NCBI RefSeq assembly: GCF_000961885.1
Contig: NZ_JZKH01000104.1
Location: 1-25,347, forward strand
Direction: 5' to 3'
Length of the DNA: 25,347 nt
From: Streptomyces rubellomurinus
GTDB lineage: Bacteria; Actinomycetota; Actinomycetes; Streptomycetales; Streptomycetaceae
Shown: in pieces, positions 1 to 6,947 of the stretch
Layout: each line of letters opens with the position of its first letter
Numbering within the stretch: position 1 is the stretch's first letter
The notes under the pieces: model-generated
Told to the model about the DNA's origin: nothing
Databases searched by the model: none
Seen by the model: only the letters and a program-made list of their open reading frames with translations
Translations under genes and position numbers: made by a program

Positions 1-11
1 CTGTCCCCCCG

Positions 12-27
12 TTCTTCGATTCTTCGA
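12..27. repeat. Tandem 8-bp repeat upstream of the PPTase gene
   Basis: TTCTTCGA occurs twice back to back (12-19 and 20-27), and the second copy runs into a TTCGAA palindrome. It lies 23 bp before the GTG start of the PPTase gene. It could be an operator half-site pair or chance; the upstream gene is outside the window, so its position relative to a promoter is unknown. Confidence 0.4.
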
Positions 28-50
28 ACCGTGAAGGTGTGTGAGGTGCC

Positions 51-797
51 GTGATCGCAGACATCCTGCCCTCCGAGGTGGCCTCGGCCGAGGCGTTCAA
101 CGACGGCCTGGAGGGGCCGCTCTACCCCGAGGAGGCGGCGCAGATCTCCCGGGCGGTGGAGTCCCGGCGGCGCGAGTTCACCACCGCGCGGCTGTGCGCC
201 CGCCGGGCGCTGGCCCGGCTCGGGCTGCCGCCGGTGGCGGTGCCGCCGGGGCCGCTGGGCGAGCCGCGCTGGCCCGTGGGGGTGCTGGGGAGCATCACCC
301 ACTCGACGAACTACCGGGCGGCGGCGGTGGCCCGGACGGCGGACGTGCTGGCGCTCGGCATCGACGTCGAGCCCGACGAGCCGCTGCCCGAGGACCTGCT
401 GGAGTCGATCGCCTCGCCCGACGAGTGCGCGCGGCTGCGGGAACTGCGGCGAACCGCCCCGCAGCCGGTGAACTGGGGGCGGTTGCTGTTCAGCGCGAAG
501 GAGAGCGTCTACAAGGCCTGGTTCCCGCAGGGCCGGCGCATCCTCGACTTCTTCGACGCGGACCTCACCTTCACGCCGGAGGGGACGTTCCGCGCGCACC
601 TGCTGCTCACCCCGCTGGAGCGGGAGCTCGGGCTGCGCGCGGACTACTCCGGCCGCTGGCTGGCGCGCGGCGGGCTGCTGCTGACCTCGGTGGTCACGCT
701 CGCGCCCGTCCGCGCGCCGCGGGCGGAGGTCGTAGGGGCGCCCCAGGGGGCATCGAACGGGGCGCCCCGGCTCGGGGGTTACGGTGCCGTGCGCTGA
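51..797 (+). CDS. 4'-phosphopantetheinyl transferase (EntD/Npt-like)
   Basis: This 248-residue protein should transfer the phosphopantetheine arm of CoA onto a serine of acyl- or peptidyl-carrier proteins in the cytoplasm, activating PKS/NRPS modules. Family motifs are in order: GSITHS at 80-85, the Mg-binding GIDVEP at 103-108 (D105, E107), and FSAKESVYKAWFP at 147-159 with the KES...K signature (K150, E151, K155). The GTG at 51 was chosen because GAGGTG lies just before it and the protein then begins at the usual distance from the first motif. The last 25 or so residues are glycine/alanine-rich, follow the conserved fold, and are encoded by two GGGGCGCCCC palindromes. The 3' end overlaps the converging thioesterase gene by 19 bp. 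The thioesterase and CCR neighbours suggest it serves a polyketide pathway, though such enzymes can act on several carrier proteins. Confidence 0.9.
   Translation: MIADILPSEVASAEAFNDGLEGPLYPEEAAQISRAVESRRREFTTARLCARRALARLGLPPVAVPPGPLGEPRWPVGVLGSITHSTNYRAAAVARTADVLALGIDVEPDEPLPEDLLESIASPDECARLRELRRTAPQPVNWGRLLFSAKESVYKAWFPQGRRILDFFDADLTFTPEGTFRAHLLLTPLERELGLRADYSGRWLARGGLLLTSVVTLAPVRAPRAEVVGAPQGASNGAPRLGGYGAVR
735..768. terminator. Possible bidirectional hairpin in convergent gene ends
   Basis: Two copies of the self-complementary decamer GGGGCGCCCC (735-744 and 759-768) are separated by 14 bases. The copies can pair with each other, giving a 10-bp stem, or each can fold alone. For the minus strand this lies just beyond the thioesterase stop, where a terminator belongs. 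For the plus strand it lies inside the last codons of the PPTase gene. There is no T-run, as is common for Streptomyces hairpin terminators. Confidence 0.5.
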
Positions 798-1576
798 CCG
801 GCCGGATCCGTGGCCGTCGTGGCCGTCACCAGGTGCCGCCGCAGGACGTCCGTCACCGCGTCGGCCTCGTCGACCAGGTAGAAGTGGCCGCCCGGGAACC
901 GCCGCAGCTCGAAGTCCCCGCTGGTGTGCCGGCCCCACACCAGCACCTCCTCGTGCGGCGCCTTGGGGTCGTTGTCGCCGGTGAGCGCGGTGATCGGGCA
1001 GCGCAGCACGGCGTCCGGGCCGCAGCGGTAGGTCTCGACGGCGGTGTAGTCGGCGCGGATGGCCGGCATGACCATCCGCAGGAAGTCCTCGTCGGCGAGC
1101 AGCACGGCGTCCGTGCCGGCCAGGCCGTCCAGTTCGGCGACGATGCCCGCGTCGTCGCGCAGGTGGACGGTGCCGGTGCGCGGCACCGACGGGCCGCCCC
1201 GGCCGGAGGCGAACAGGCGCACCGGCGCCAGGCCGTCCGCCTCCATCCGGCGGGCCACCTCGAAGGCGACGACGGAGCCCATGCTGTGGCCGAACAGGGT
1301 GGTCGGCCGGGCGGCGAGCCGGGGCCGCAGCGCCCGGTAGACGAGGTCGGCGAGGACGTTGATGTCGGACGGCGTCGGTTCGCCGTGTCGGTCCTGCCGG
1401 CCGGGGTACTGCACCGCCACCACCTCGGCCGCGGCGGCGAGTTCGGCCGACAGCGGGTAGAAGAAGCTGGCCGAGCCGCCGGCGTGCGGGAAGCAGACCA
1501 GCTGGCCCGCCCCGGCCGGGGCGGGGTGGTAGGTCCGGGCCCAGAGGGCGTCCTCGGCGGCGGTGGCGGTGGTCAT
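779..1576 (-). CDS. Type II thioesterase (external editing TE)
   Basis: This 265-residue alpha/beta-hydrolase is of the GrsT/RifR/TEII type. It would hydrolyse aberrant or stalled acyl groups from carrier-protein phosphopantetheine arms of a PKS or NRPS, in the cytoplasm. Visible motifs are the oxyanion region CFPHAGGSASFF (28-39), the nucleophile elbow FGHSMGS with Ser98, an acid in TGDNDP (Asp201 or Asp203), and catalytic His231 in FPGGHFYL. Length and order match stand-alone type II TEs rather than integrated TE domains. The ATG at 1576 is preceded by GAGGAG at a normal distance. It lies 47 bp after the CCR gene on the same strand and is probably co-transcribed with it; the pairing of an extender-unit enzyme and an editing TE is typical of polyketide clusters. 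Its 3' end overlaps the PPTase gene. Confidence 0.93.
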   Translation of the reverse strand: MTTATAAEDALWARTYHPAPAGAGQLVCFPHAGGSASFFYPLSAELAAAAEVVAVQYPGRQDRHGEPTPSDINVLADLVYRALRPRLAARPTTLFGHSMGSVVAFEVARRMEADGLAPVRLFASGRGGPSVPRTGTVHLRDDAGIVAELDGLAGTDAVLLADEDFLRMVMPAIRADYTAVETYRCGPDAVLRCPITALTGDNDPKAPHEEVLVWGRHTSGDFELRRFPGGHFYLVDEADAVTDVLRRHLVTATTATDPAGQRTAP

Positions 1577-1623
1577 GCGGGCGGGTCTCCTCGGAACTGT
1601 CCTACGGGTTCGGGAACGTGGGC

Positions 1624-2967
1624 TCAGCCGGCCTCGGTGCGGAACCGGTCGATGGCCGGCCGGTGCCGCTCGCGCAGCTCGTGGTCGCGCACGCCGAGCC
1701 CGGCGCGCGGGGCGAGGCCGAGCACGCCGACCTTGCCGCTGTGCAGGTTGCGGTGCACCGCGCGGGCGGCCTCGCCGACCTCGGCCAGCGGGTGGGTGAC
1801 CGACAGGGTCGGGTGCACCATGCCGCGGCTGATCAGGCGGTTGGCCTCCCAGGCCTCGCGGTAGTTCGCGAAGTGGGTGCCGACGACGCGCTTGAGCGAG
1901 GTCCACAGGTAGCGGTTGTCGAACTGGTGCTGGAAGCCGGAGGTGGAGGCGCAGGTCACCACGGTGCCGCCGCGGCGGGCCACGTAGACGCTGGCGCCGA
2001 AGGTCTCCCGGCCGGGGTGCTCGAACACGATGTCGGGGTCGTCGCCGCCGGTGAGGTCGCGGATGCGGGCGCCGAGGCGCTTCCACTCGCGCGGGTCCGG
2101 CGTGTGCTCGTCCTTCCAGAACCGGTAGCCCTCGGCGGACCGGTCGATCACCAGCTCGGCGCCCATCGAGCGGACCAGCGCCGCCTTGCGCTCGCCGGAG
2201 ACCACGCAGACGGGGATGCCGCCGCCGTTCAGGGCGAGCTGGGTGGCGTACGAGCCGAGGCCGCCGCCGGCGCCCCAGACCAGCACCACGTCGCCCTGCT
2301 TCATGCCGGCGCCGTTGCGGGAGACCAGCTGCCGGTAGGCGGTGGAGTTCACCAGCCCGGAGCAGGCCGCCTCCTCCCAGGTCAGGTGCTCGGGCTTGGG
2401 CATCAGCTGGTTGGCCTTGACCAGGGCGAGCTCGGCGAGGCCGCCGTAGTTGGTCTCGTAGCCCCAGATCCGCTGCTCCGGGTCGAGCATGGTGTCGCCG
2501 TGCCCGTCCGCGGACTCCAGCTCGACGGACAGGCAGTGCGCCACCACCCGGTCGCCGGGCCGCCAGCGGGTCACGCCGGGGCCGGTGCGCAGCACGACGC
2601 CGGCCAGGTCGGAGCCGACCACGTGGTACGGCCGGTCGTGGTGCGCGGCGTCGGGCCGGGAGCGGCCGTAGCGCTCCAGGAAGCCGAAGGTCGGCACCGG
2701 CTCGAAGATCGCGCTCCAGACGGTGTTGTAGTTGACGGCGCTGGCCATCACCGCGACGATCGCCTCGCCCGGGCCGAGCGGCGGCGTGGGCACGTCCTCG
2801 ACCCGCAGCGACGCGCCCGGGTCCTTGTCCCGCGAGGCCATCCCCTCGAACATGCCGGCCTCGTCCCGGCGCACCGTCGCGCCCCGGTACGACTCGGGCA
2901 GCGGCAGCGCCGCGAAGTCCGCGGTGGTGGCGGTGTCGGCCTCGATCGTGCTGATGATGTGTTCCAC
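1624..2967 (-). CDS. ccr: Crotonyl-CoA carboxylase/reductase
   Basis: This 447-residue medium-chain dehydrogenase/reductase carboxylates and reduces an enoyl-CoA with NADPH and CO2 to an alkylmalonyl-CoA (ethylmalonyl-CoA from crotonyl-CoA), a PKS extender unit or ethylmalonyl-CoA-pathway intermediate. The GTG at 2967 gives the family's usual length and places key residues at their published numbers: Asn81, Glu171 and His365 of the CO2 pocket are present. The fourth residue, Phe170 as I recall it for characterised enzymes, is Tyr here (IWGYETNYGG). The nucleotide-binding stretch VWGAGGGLGSYATQ is at 230-243, and the C-terminal GTHFANYREAWEAN block is intact. A modest AGAAGG lies upstream. The frame stays open far upstream, but that part lacks family similarity. 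It sits between the small exported-peptide gene and the thioesterase gene on one strand. Side-chain preference cannot be read from the sequence alone. Confidence 0.95.
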   Translation of the reverse strand: MEHIISTIEADTATTADFAALPLPESYRGATVRRDEAGMFEGMASRDKDPGASLRVEDVPTPPLGPGEAIVAVMASAVNYNTVWSAIFEPVPTFGFLERYGRSRPDAAHHDRPYHVVGSDLAGVVLRTGPGVTRWRPGDRVVAHCLSVELESADGHGDTMLDPEQRIWGYETNYGGLAELALVKANQLMPKPEHLTWEEAACSGLVNSTAYRQLVSRNGAGMKQGDVVLVWGAGGGLGSYATQLALNGGGIPVCVVSGERKAALVRSMGAELVIDRSAEGYRFWKDEHTPDPREWKRLGARIRDLTGGDDPDIVFEHPGRETFGASVYVARRGGTVVTCASTSGFQHQFDNRYLWTSLKRVVGTHFANYREAWEANRLISRGMVHPTLSVTHPLAEVGEAARAVHRNLHSGKVGVLGLAPRAGLGVRDHELRERHRPAIDRFRTEAG

Positions 2968-3017
2968 CGGTCCGTGTCCCTTCTCCGGGCCCGCGTCCGC
3001 CGGGCCTTGACGGAAGA

Positions 3018-3230
3018 TCAGCCCCAGTGCGTGTCGGCCGGGTGCGGGACGACGACCGGGGGAGTGGTGCCATCGGCGGTCACGTGCACGCCGCCCGGGA
3101 CGGGGTTGCCCCAGTGGGTGTCGTCGGTGGTGAGCGGGGAGACCGAGAGGCCGAGGCCGACCAGTGCGGCGAGCGCGGCACCCGCGACGCCGCCGACGAC
3201 CTTGCGCTGCTTCTTGGTGGTGGTGAACAT
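3018..3230 (-). CDS. Small exported peptide with two DTHWG motifs
   Basis: This is a 70-residue reading frame with a strong GGAGGAT ribosome site before its ATG. The N-terminus has a basic patch (TTTKKQRK, 3-10) followed by a hydrophobic stretch (11-31, VVGGVAGAALAALVGLGLSV), as in a signal peptide or membrane anchor. The rest is short and proline/threonine-rich. The pentapeptide DTHWG occurs at 37-41 and again as the last five residues (66-70), each preceded by an acidic or small residue. I do not recognise a family and assign no function. A longer in-frame start exists at 3308 (96 residues) with AAAGGAGG before it, but its extra N-terminus is not signal-like and the spacing is short. The stop is 50 bp before ccr on the same strand, so co-transcription with ccr and the thioesterase gene is likely. 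It could be a processed peptide, an envelope protein or a metal-binding peptide. Confidence 0.72.
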   Translation of the reverse strand: MFTTTKKQRKVVGGVAGAALAALVGLGLSVSPLTTDDTHWGNPVPGGVHVTADGTTPPVVVPHPADTHWG

Positions 3231-3503
3231 CTCGGGATCCTCCGTGGTGTGGTGTCGAGGACCGGCTGCTGTCGTCCTCGTGGTCACCACACAACCGTCC
3301 GCCGCCATCGACCTCCTTTCGAGCGCCCCTCGCCCAGCGAGTCCTGGGCGACTGCCCACCGATAGCGAACGGATAGCCCCATCCGCCTCGCCGGCCCCGC
3401 CCGCCCCTCGCGCCACCGCCCCGACCGGCCCCAAATCCCTTGGACCGTACCGTGGTTGGTTCTGCGGCGGGGGAGGAACCGCGGACCGCGACAGCGCCTA
3501 TCG
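3231..3503 (-). promoter_or_regulatory. Gene-free leader of the peptide-ccr-TE unit
   Basis: About 270 bp without a convincing gene, expected to hold the promoter of the minus-strand unit. On the minus strand it has two near-identical octamers, GCTATCCG and GCTATCGG, 11 bp apart (about 3360-3378), a candidate -10 TACGGT at 3449-3444, and a second strong ribosome site (AAAGGAGG) before an in-frame ATG at 3308. No convincing -35 is visible, so the promoter position is a guess. Confidence 0.35.
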
Positions 3504-3535
3504 GCCGCCGGGCGGGGGCGGGCCCGCCCGGCGGC
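3504..3535 (-). terminator. Strong GC hairpin after the LLM oxidoreductase gene
   Basis: A perfect 13-bp inverted repeat (3504-3516 with 3523-3535) has a 6-base loop. It starts six bases beyond the stop of the minus-strand oxidoreductase gene. There is no T-run, but position and stability fit a factor-assisted or hairpin-only actinobacterial terminator. It would insulate the oxidoreductase gene from the peptide-ccr-TE unit downstream on the same strand. Confidence 0.75.
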
Positions 3536-3540
3536 GGTGC

Positions 3541-4428
3541 TCAGCCCAGCTGGGCGAGGCCCTCGGTGGCGATCCGCTCGAAGACGGCGAGGTCGTTCTC
3601 GAAGATCGAGTCCGGCACGGGCCAGTGGATCACCAGCTCGGTGATCCCCAGCTCCCGGTAGGTGCCCGCCCAGTCGACGAAGGCGTCCACCGACCGCAGC
3701 GGCTTCTCCGCCGTCGAGCCCTGGAGCAGCACCTTCTCCAGCGTCGCGACGTCCCGGCCCTTCGCCTCGCAGGCGGCCGCCAGCTTCTCGATCTGCCGCG
3801 CGACGACCCCGGGCGCCTGCTCCACCGGTACGTCCGCCGGCCCGCGCGGGTCGCCGTACGTCACCCAGCCCTGCCCGTACTCGGCGGCCAGCCGCAGCCC
3901 GCGCGGCCCGGTCGCGGCGACGTAGAACGGCACCCGCGGGGTCTGCACGCAGCCGGGGACGTTCCGGGCCTCCACCGCCGAGTAGTAGGTGCCCTCGCGC
4001 GTCGTGGCGTCGCTGCGCAGCAGCTCGTCGAGCAGCGGCAGGAACTCGCCGAACCGGTCCGCCCGCTCCTTCGGCGACCAGGCCTCCTGCCCCATCGCCG
4101 TCGCGTCGTAGCCCGTCCCGCCGGCCCCGATCCCGAGCGTGACCCGCCCGCCGGACACGTCGTCCAGCGTGATCAGCTCCTTGGCCAGCGTCACCGGGTG
4201 CCGGAAGTTCGGCGAGGTCACCAGCGTCCCCAGTCGCAGCCGCTCGGTCACCGTCGCGGCCGCCGTCAGCGTCGGCAGGGACCCGAACCACGGCTCCTCG
4301 CGGAACGACCGCCAGGACAGGTGGTCGTACGTGTACGCGGCGTGGAACCCGAGCTCCTCGGCCCGCCGCCAGATCTTCTGCCCCTCGCCCCACCGGTGGA
4401 TGGGAAGGATCACCGTACTCAGTCGCAT
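3541..4428 (-). CDS. LLM-class (F420-type) flavin-dependent oxidoreductase
   Basis: This 295-residue luciferase-like monooxygenase-family protein has a TIM-barrel fold. The N-terminal strand MRLSTVILPIHRW is followed by AEELGFHAAYTYDHLSWR, where bacterial luciferase-like enzymes contact flavin or F420. TERLRLGTLVTSPNFRHPVTLAKELITLDDVSGGRVTLGIGAG is the family's most conserved stretch (quoted in part: TSPNFRHPVTLAKE, SGGRVTLGIGAG). The actinobacterial subgroup generally uses F420, but no specificity-determining residue was read. The substrate is unknown. The ATG at 4428 gives the canonical start. The gene lies 56 bp after the kinase gene on the same strand and is followed by a strong hairpin, so it may be read from the kinase promoter or its own. 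No functional link to the kinase is evident. Confidence 0.85.
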   Translation of the reverse strand: MRLSTVILPIHRWGEGQKIWRRAEELGFHAAYTYDHLSWRSFREEPWFGSLPTLTAAATVTERLRLGTLVTSPNFRHPVTLAKELITLDDVSGGRVTLGIGAGGTGYDATAMGQEAWSPKERADRFGEFLPLLDELLRSDATTREGTYYSAVEARNVPGCVQTPRVPFYVAATGPRGLRLAAEYGQGWVTYGDPRGPADVPVEQAPGVVARQIEKLAAACEAKGRDVATLEKVLLQGSTAEKPLRSVDAFVDWAGTYRELGITELVIHWPVPDSIFENDLAVFERIATEGLAQLG

Positions 4429-4484
4429 ACCGCCGACCCTACGGTAGCCGTTCGCGGCCGGGGCCCTGCGACGTGACGGCCTCG

Positions 4485-5399
4485 TCAGCGCCGCAGCCAG
4501 CCCAGCAGGGTCGCCGCCGTGAACACCGCGGCCGACGCCAGCCCGACCGCGCGCGGGGTCAGCCACCCGGGGCCTTCCCGGGGCGGCCCGGACTGCGGGA
4601 CGGGCGCCAGCAGCGCGTCCGCGAAGGCCTGGGCGGTCGCCGGCCGGTCCGCCGGCTCGACGGACATCGCGGACCGCAGCAGCAGGGCGAGGTTCGGCGG
4701 GAGCTCCGCTCCGGCCGGGAGCGCCGGCAGCGTCGAGGCGGCCGGCTGGTCGGTCAGCAGGGACGCGGCGCGTCCGCCCGGGCCGAACGGCTTCTGCCCG
4801 GTCAGCAGCTCGTAGGTCACGACGGCCAGCGCGTACACGTCGGCCCTGCCGTCGAACCCGCCGGTCTGGAAGGCCTGTTCCGGTGCCATGTACGCGGGCG
4901 TGCCCGTGGTCACCGTCAGCCCGGACGCGTCGGCCAGTTGCTTCGCGCTGCCCAGGTCCGCCACCAGCACCGCGGCGGGCGCGGGGCCGGCGGCGAGCAG
5001 CAGGTTGGACGGTTTCACGTCGCGGTGCACCACACCCGCCTCGTGCAGGACCTGGACGGCGTAGCCGGCCTCCGCGGCCAGCCGCAGCGCCTCCTGCGGC
5101 TCGCACTGCCCGACCCGGTCCGCCAGGGTGCCGCCGCGGACGTAGTCCATGACGAAGTAGGGCCGGTCCTCCTGCACCCCGACGTCGTGCACCCGGACCA
5201 CCCGCGGGCTGGCGATCCGGCGCAGCAGCCTCGCCTCGGTCAGGAACCGCTCGCGCACATCGGCGTTGGCGGCCCAGTTCTCGGCCAGCACCTTCACCGC
5301 GACCTCGGTGTCGAGCTCCGGATCGTAGGCCTTCCAGACCGTCGCGAAGGAGCCCGCTCCGAGCCGCTCCAGCAGGAGGTAACGACCGAGCTTGCGCAT
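4485..5399 (-). CDS. Ser/Thr protein kinase with C-terminal membrane tail
   Basis: This 304-residue Hanks-type kinase is complete in its catalytic elements: glycine loop GAGSFATVW (14-22), ATP-anchoring Lys36 in VAVKVL, catalytic loop HRDVKPSN (125-132, Asp127), DLG in place of DFG (148-150), and the activation segment ending MAPEQ. After the kinase domain there is only a short linker and one hydrophobic segment at the extreme C-terminus (about 284-301, ending GWLRR). It therefore appears anchored in the membrane without an extracellular sensor such as PASTA or NHL repeats. It is transcribed divergently from the ECF-like sigma factor gene across 57 bp, an arrangement that suggests the kinase modifies that sigma factor or its partners. 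The upstream ribosome site is weak. The substrate is inferred from position only. Confidence 0.92.
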   Translation of the reverse strand: MRKLGRYLLLERLGAGSFATVWKAYDPELDTEVAVKVLAENWAANADVRERFLTEARLLRRIASPRVVRVHDVGVQEDRPYFVMDYVRGGTLADRVGQCEPQEALRLAAEAGYAVQVLHEAGVVHRDVKPSNLLLAAGPAPAAVLVADLGSAKQLADASGLTVTTGTPAYMAPEQAFQTGGFDGRADVYALAVVTYELLTGQKPFGPGGRAASLLTDQPAASTLPALPAGAELPPNLALLLRSAMSVEPADRPATAQAFADALLAPVPQSGPPREGPGWLTPRAVGLASAAVFTAATLLGWLRR

Positions 5400-5456
5400 G
5401 TGGCAGCATTCTGCCGGAGTCGGAGGGAGCGCGGAACTCCCGATCGGCGGGCCGGG

Positions 5457-6032
5457 ATGCCGGCCGGGACGGAACGGGGGATCCGGGTGTTCGAGGAAGC
5501 CGAGCTGGAAGCGCTCGTGACGGCCGCTCAGGCGGGCGACCCGGGGGCGATGGAGCACCTGCTGGCCAAGCTGCGGCCGGTGGTGCTGCGCCGCTGCTCG
5601 CGCTTCCTGCCCCACCACGCCGACGCGGAGGAGGCCGCGCAGGACGCGCTGCTGTCCATCAGCACGCACCTGGGCGGGTACGGCGGCCACGGCTCCTTCC
5701 TGGGCTGGGTGACGGTGATCGCCTCGAACGCCGCCCGGTCCACCTACCGCTCGATGCGCCGGCGCGCCGAGGAGAGCCACGCCGACCTCCCCGAGTCCGT
5801 CGACCCGCGCACCACCAGCGTCATCGCCGGGACCAGGCTCGACGTGATGGAGGCGCTGGCCGCGCTGGAGCAGCAGCACCCTGCCCTGGTGGAGTCCTTC
5901 GTGCTGCGCGACCTGGGCGACCTGACCTACGTCCAGGTGGCCGCGCAGCTGGACGCCCCGCTGGGCACGGTCAAGGACCGCATCCACCAGGCCCGCCGCT
6001 TCATGCGCGAGCGCCTGGTCACCGGTCCGTGA
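5457..6032 (+). CDS. ECF-like sigma factor (sigma-70 family)
   Basis: This roughly 191-residue RNA polymerase sigma factor has region 2 (LRPVVLRRCSRFLPHHADAE, then AAQDALLSI and GSFLGWVTVIASNAA) and region 4 (LEQQHPALVESFVLRDLGDL, then TYVQVAAQLDAPLGTVKDRIHQARRFMRE), with only a short linker, as in the ECF group. The region 2.2 acidic motif is present as DAEE. Two starts are plausible: ATG at 5457, or GTG at 5487 with GGGGGA before it, which would begin MFEEAELEALVTAAQAGD and fits family N-termini well. The stop TGA shares bases with the GTG start of the next gene (GTGA), implying translational coupling to an exported protein. No classical anti-sigma gene with a zinc-binding domain is nearby; the divergent kinase is the obvious candidate controller. 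Confidence 0.9.
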   Translation: MPAGTERGIRVFEEAELEALVTAAQAGDPGAMEHLLAKLRPVVLRRCSRFLPHHADAEEAAQDALLSISTHLGGYGGHGSFLGWVTVIASNAARSTYRSMRRRAEESHADLPESVDPRTTSVIAGTRLDVMEALAALEQQHPALVESFVLRDLGDLTYVQVAAQLDAPLGTVKDRIHQARRFMRERLVTGP

Positions 6033-6853
6033 GCGGCGCTCCCGCGGCGGGCGGCGGCCGCGCCGTCGTCCGGGTCCGGTCCGCCGTCGCCGCCCTGGTG
6101 GCGGCCGCCGCGCTCGGGCTGGCGACCGGCCGGTTCGTCCTGCCACCGCCCCCCGGCGCGTCCGCCGCCGCGACGCCCGGCGGGTCCGTCCCGACGCCCG
6201 CGTCCTCGGCCTCCGGCACCGGCACCAGTACCGCCTCCGCCTCGCCGACCGGTGCGGTCGTCACCGGCTCGACCGGGCCGCTGACGACCGCGAACCTGCT
6301 GGCACCCGCGGCGTTCGGCCCGGACATCGGCCCCGGGCGGATCCACGTCGCCGACCGGTACGGCGACGGGTCCTACGCCAACGCGGCCTGCACCGGCGAG
6401 AAGAGCCTCAGCCAGACCCTGGGCGGGCGCGGTGCCCACTTCCGCGGTCTGATGACCGGCTCCCGCACCAGCTCGGGCGACCCCACGCTGGCCGACGCCG
6501 TCGCCGACCAGGTCGCCCGCGAGGTCGCCGCCGAGGCCCAGAGCCCTTCCCTGGCACAGAACTACGCCGAGCGCCTGCTGCTGGAGGAGGTGCCCTGCCA
6601 GGAGGACACGCCGGGGCACTGGGTCTACGGACGGACCACGACGCTGCAGCTCGCCCCGGACGTCACCGCGAGCTGGATGGGCTACTACCAGGGATCGCTC
6701 AACACCACCGGCAGGGCGCCCGAGGGCAAGGAGCCCTGCGGCGGCATCGCCGTGCTGCGCAGCGGCACCCACTACGGAGTGCTGGAGGTCTCCGCCTGCC
6801 TGGGGACGGCCGCGATGAACCGGGTCGTCGGGACCGCTCTGTCACAGCTGTGA
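6029..6853 (+). CDS. Membrane-anchored exported protein coupled to the sigma factor gene
   Basis: This 274-residue protein starts with a GTG overlapping the sigma stop by four bases. A short basic cytoplasmic start (GRAVVRVR) precedes one hydrophobic segment (about 18-38), then a Ser/Thr/Pro/Ala-rich linker to about residue 85, then a globular extracytoplasmic domain. The domain has four cysteines: ACTGEK, VPCQED, EPCGG and SACLG. The C-terminal stretch is clearly paralogous to the next gene's product: both share CQ-acidic-x-P/A-GHWxYG and GG(I/V)AVLRSGT. The cytoplasmic part is too short for a classical anti-sigma domain. Coupling to the sigma gene suggests it senses or transmits an envelope signal for that sigma factor, or is its main target. 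I do not recognise a named family. Confidence 0.85.
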   Translation: MSGAPAAGGGRAVVRVRSAVAALVAAAALGLATGRFVLPPPPGASAAATPGGSVPTPASSASGTGTSTASASPTGAVVTGSTGPLTTANLLAPAAFGPDIGPGRIHVADRYGDGSYANAACTGEKSLSQTLGGRGAHFRGLMTGSRTSSGDPTLADAVADQVAREVAAEAQSPSLAQNYAERLLLEEVPCQEDTPGHWVYGRTTTLQLAPDVTASWMGYYQGSLNTTGRAPEGKEPCGGIAVLRSGTHYGVLEVSACLGTAAMNRVVGTALSQL

Positions 6854-6871
6854 AACAGCGGGTCGGGGCTC

Positions 6872-6898
6872 CAACTTTCCCTTCCCCGGCGGCATCTC
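6872..6898 (+). promoter_or_regulatory. Candidate ECF-type promoter before the second exported gene
   Basis: CAACTTT (6872-6878) followed after 14 bases by CATCTC (6893-6898) resembles the CAAC...CGTC pattern seen at several actinobacterial ECF-sigma promoters, with one mismatch in the -10 part. It sits 50 bp before the start of the second exported-protein gene, so the locus sigma factor could drive it. No equivalent pair was found before the sigma gene itself. Confidence 0.3.
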
Positions 6899-6947
6899 CC
6901 CGGTTGTACGAGGACGCAGCAGGCGTCCCGACCAGCAGGGGGACCAG

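Noticed and set aside
3018..3434. A 138-residue version of the small peptide gene
   Set aside because: The extra N-terminal part has no signal features and no ribosome site at its first codon. Starts at 3230 (preferred) or 3308 have good ribosome sites.
1618..4476. A 952-codon open frame on the plus strand
   Set aside because: It runs antisense to ccr, the small peptide gene and the LLM oxidoreductase, shows no domain, and crosses intergenic DNA and a terminator. It is an artefact of high third-position GC.
4143..4476. An upstream extension of the LLM oxidoreductase into the kinase region
   Set aside because: The frame is open into the kinase gene but the conserved N-terminal strand begins at the ATG at 4428, and the extension has only antisense/out-of-frame kinase sequence.
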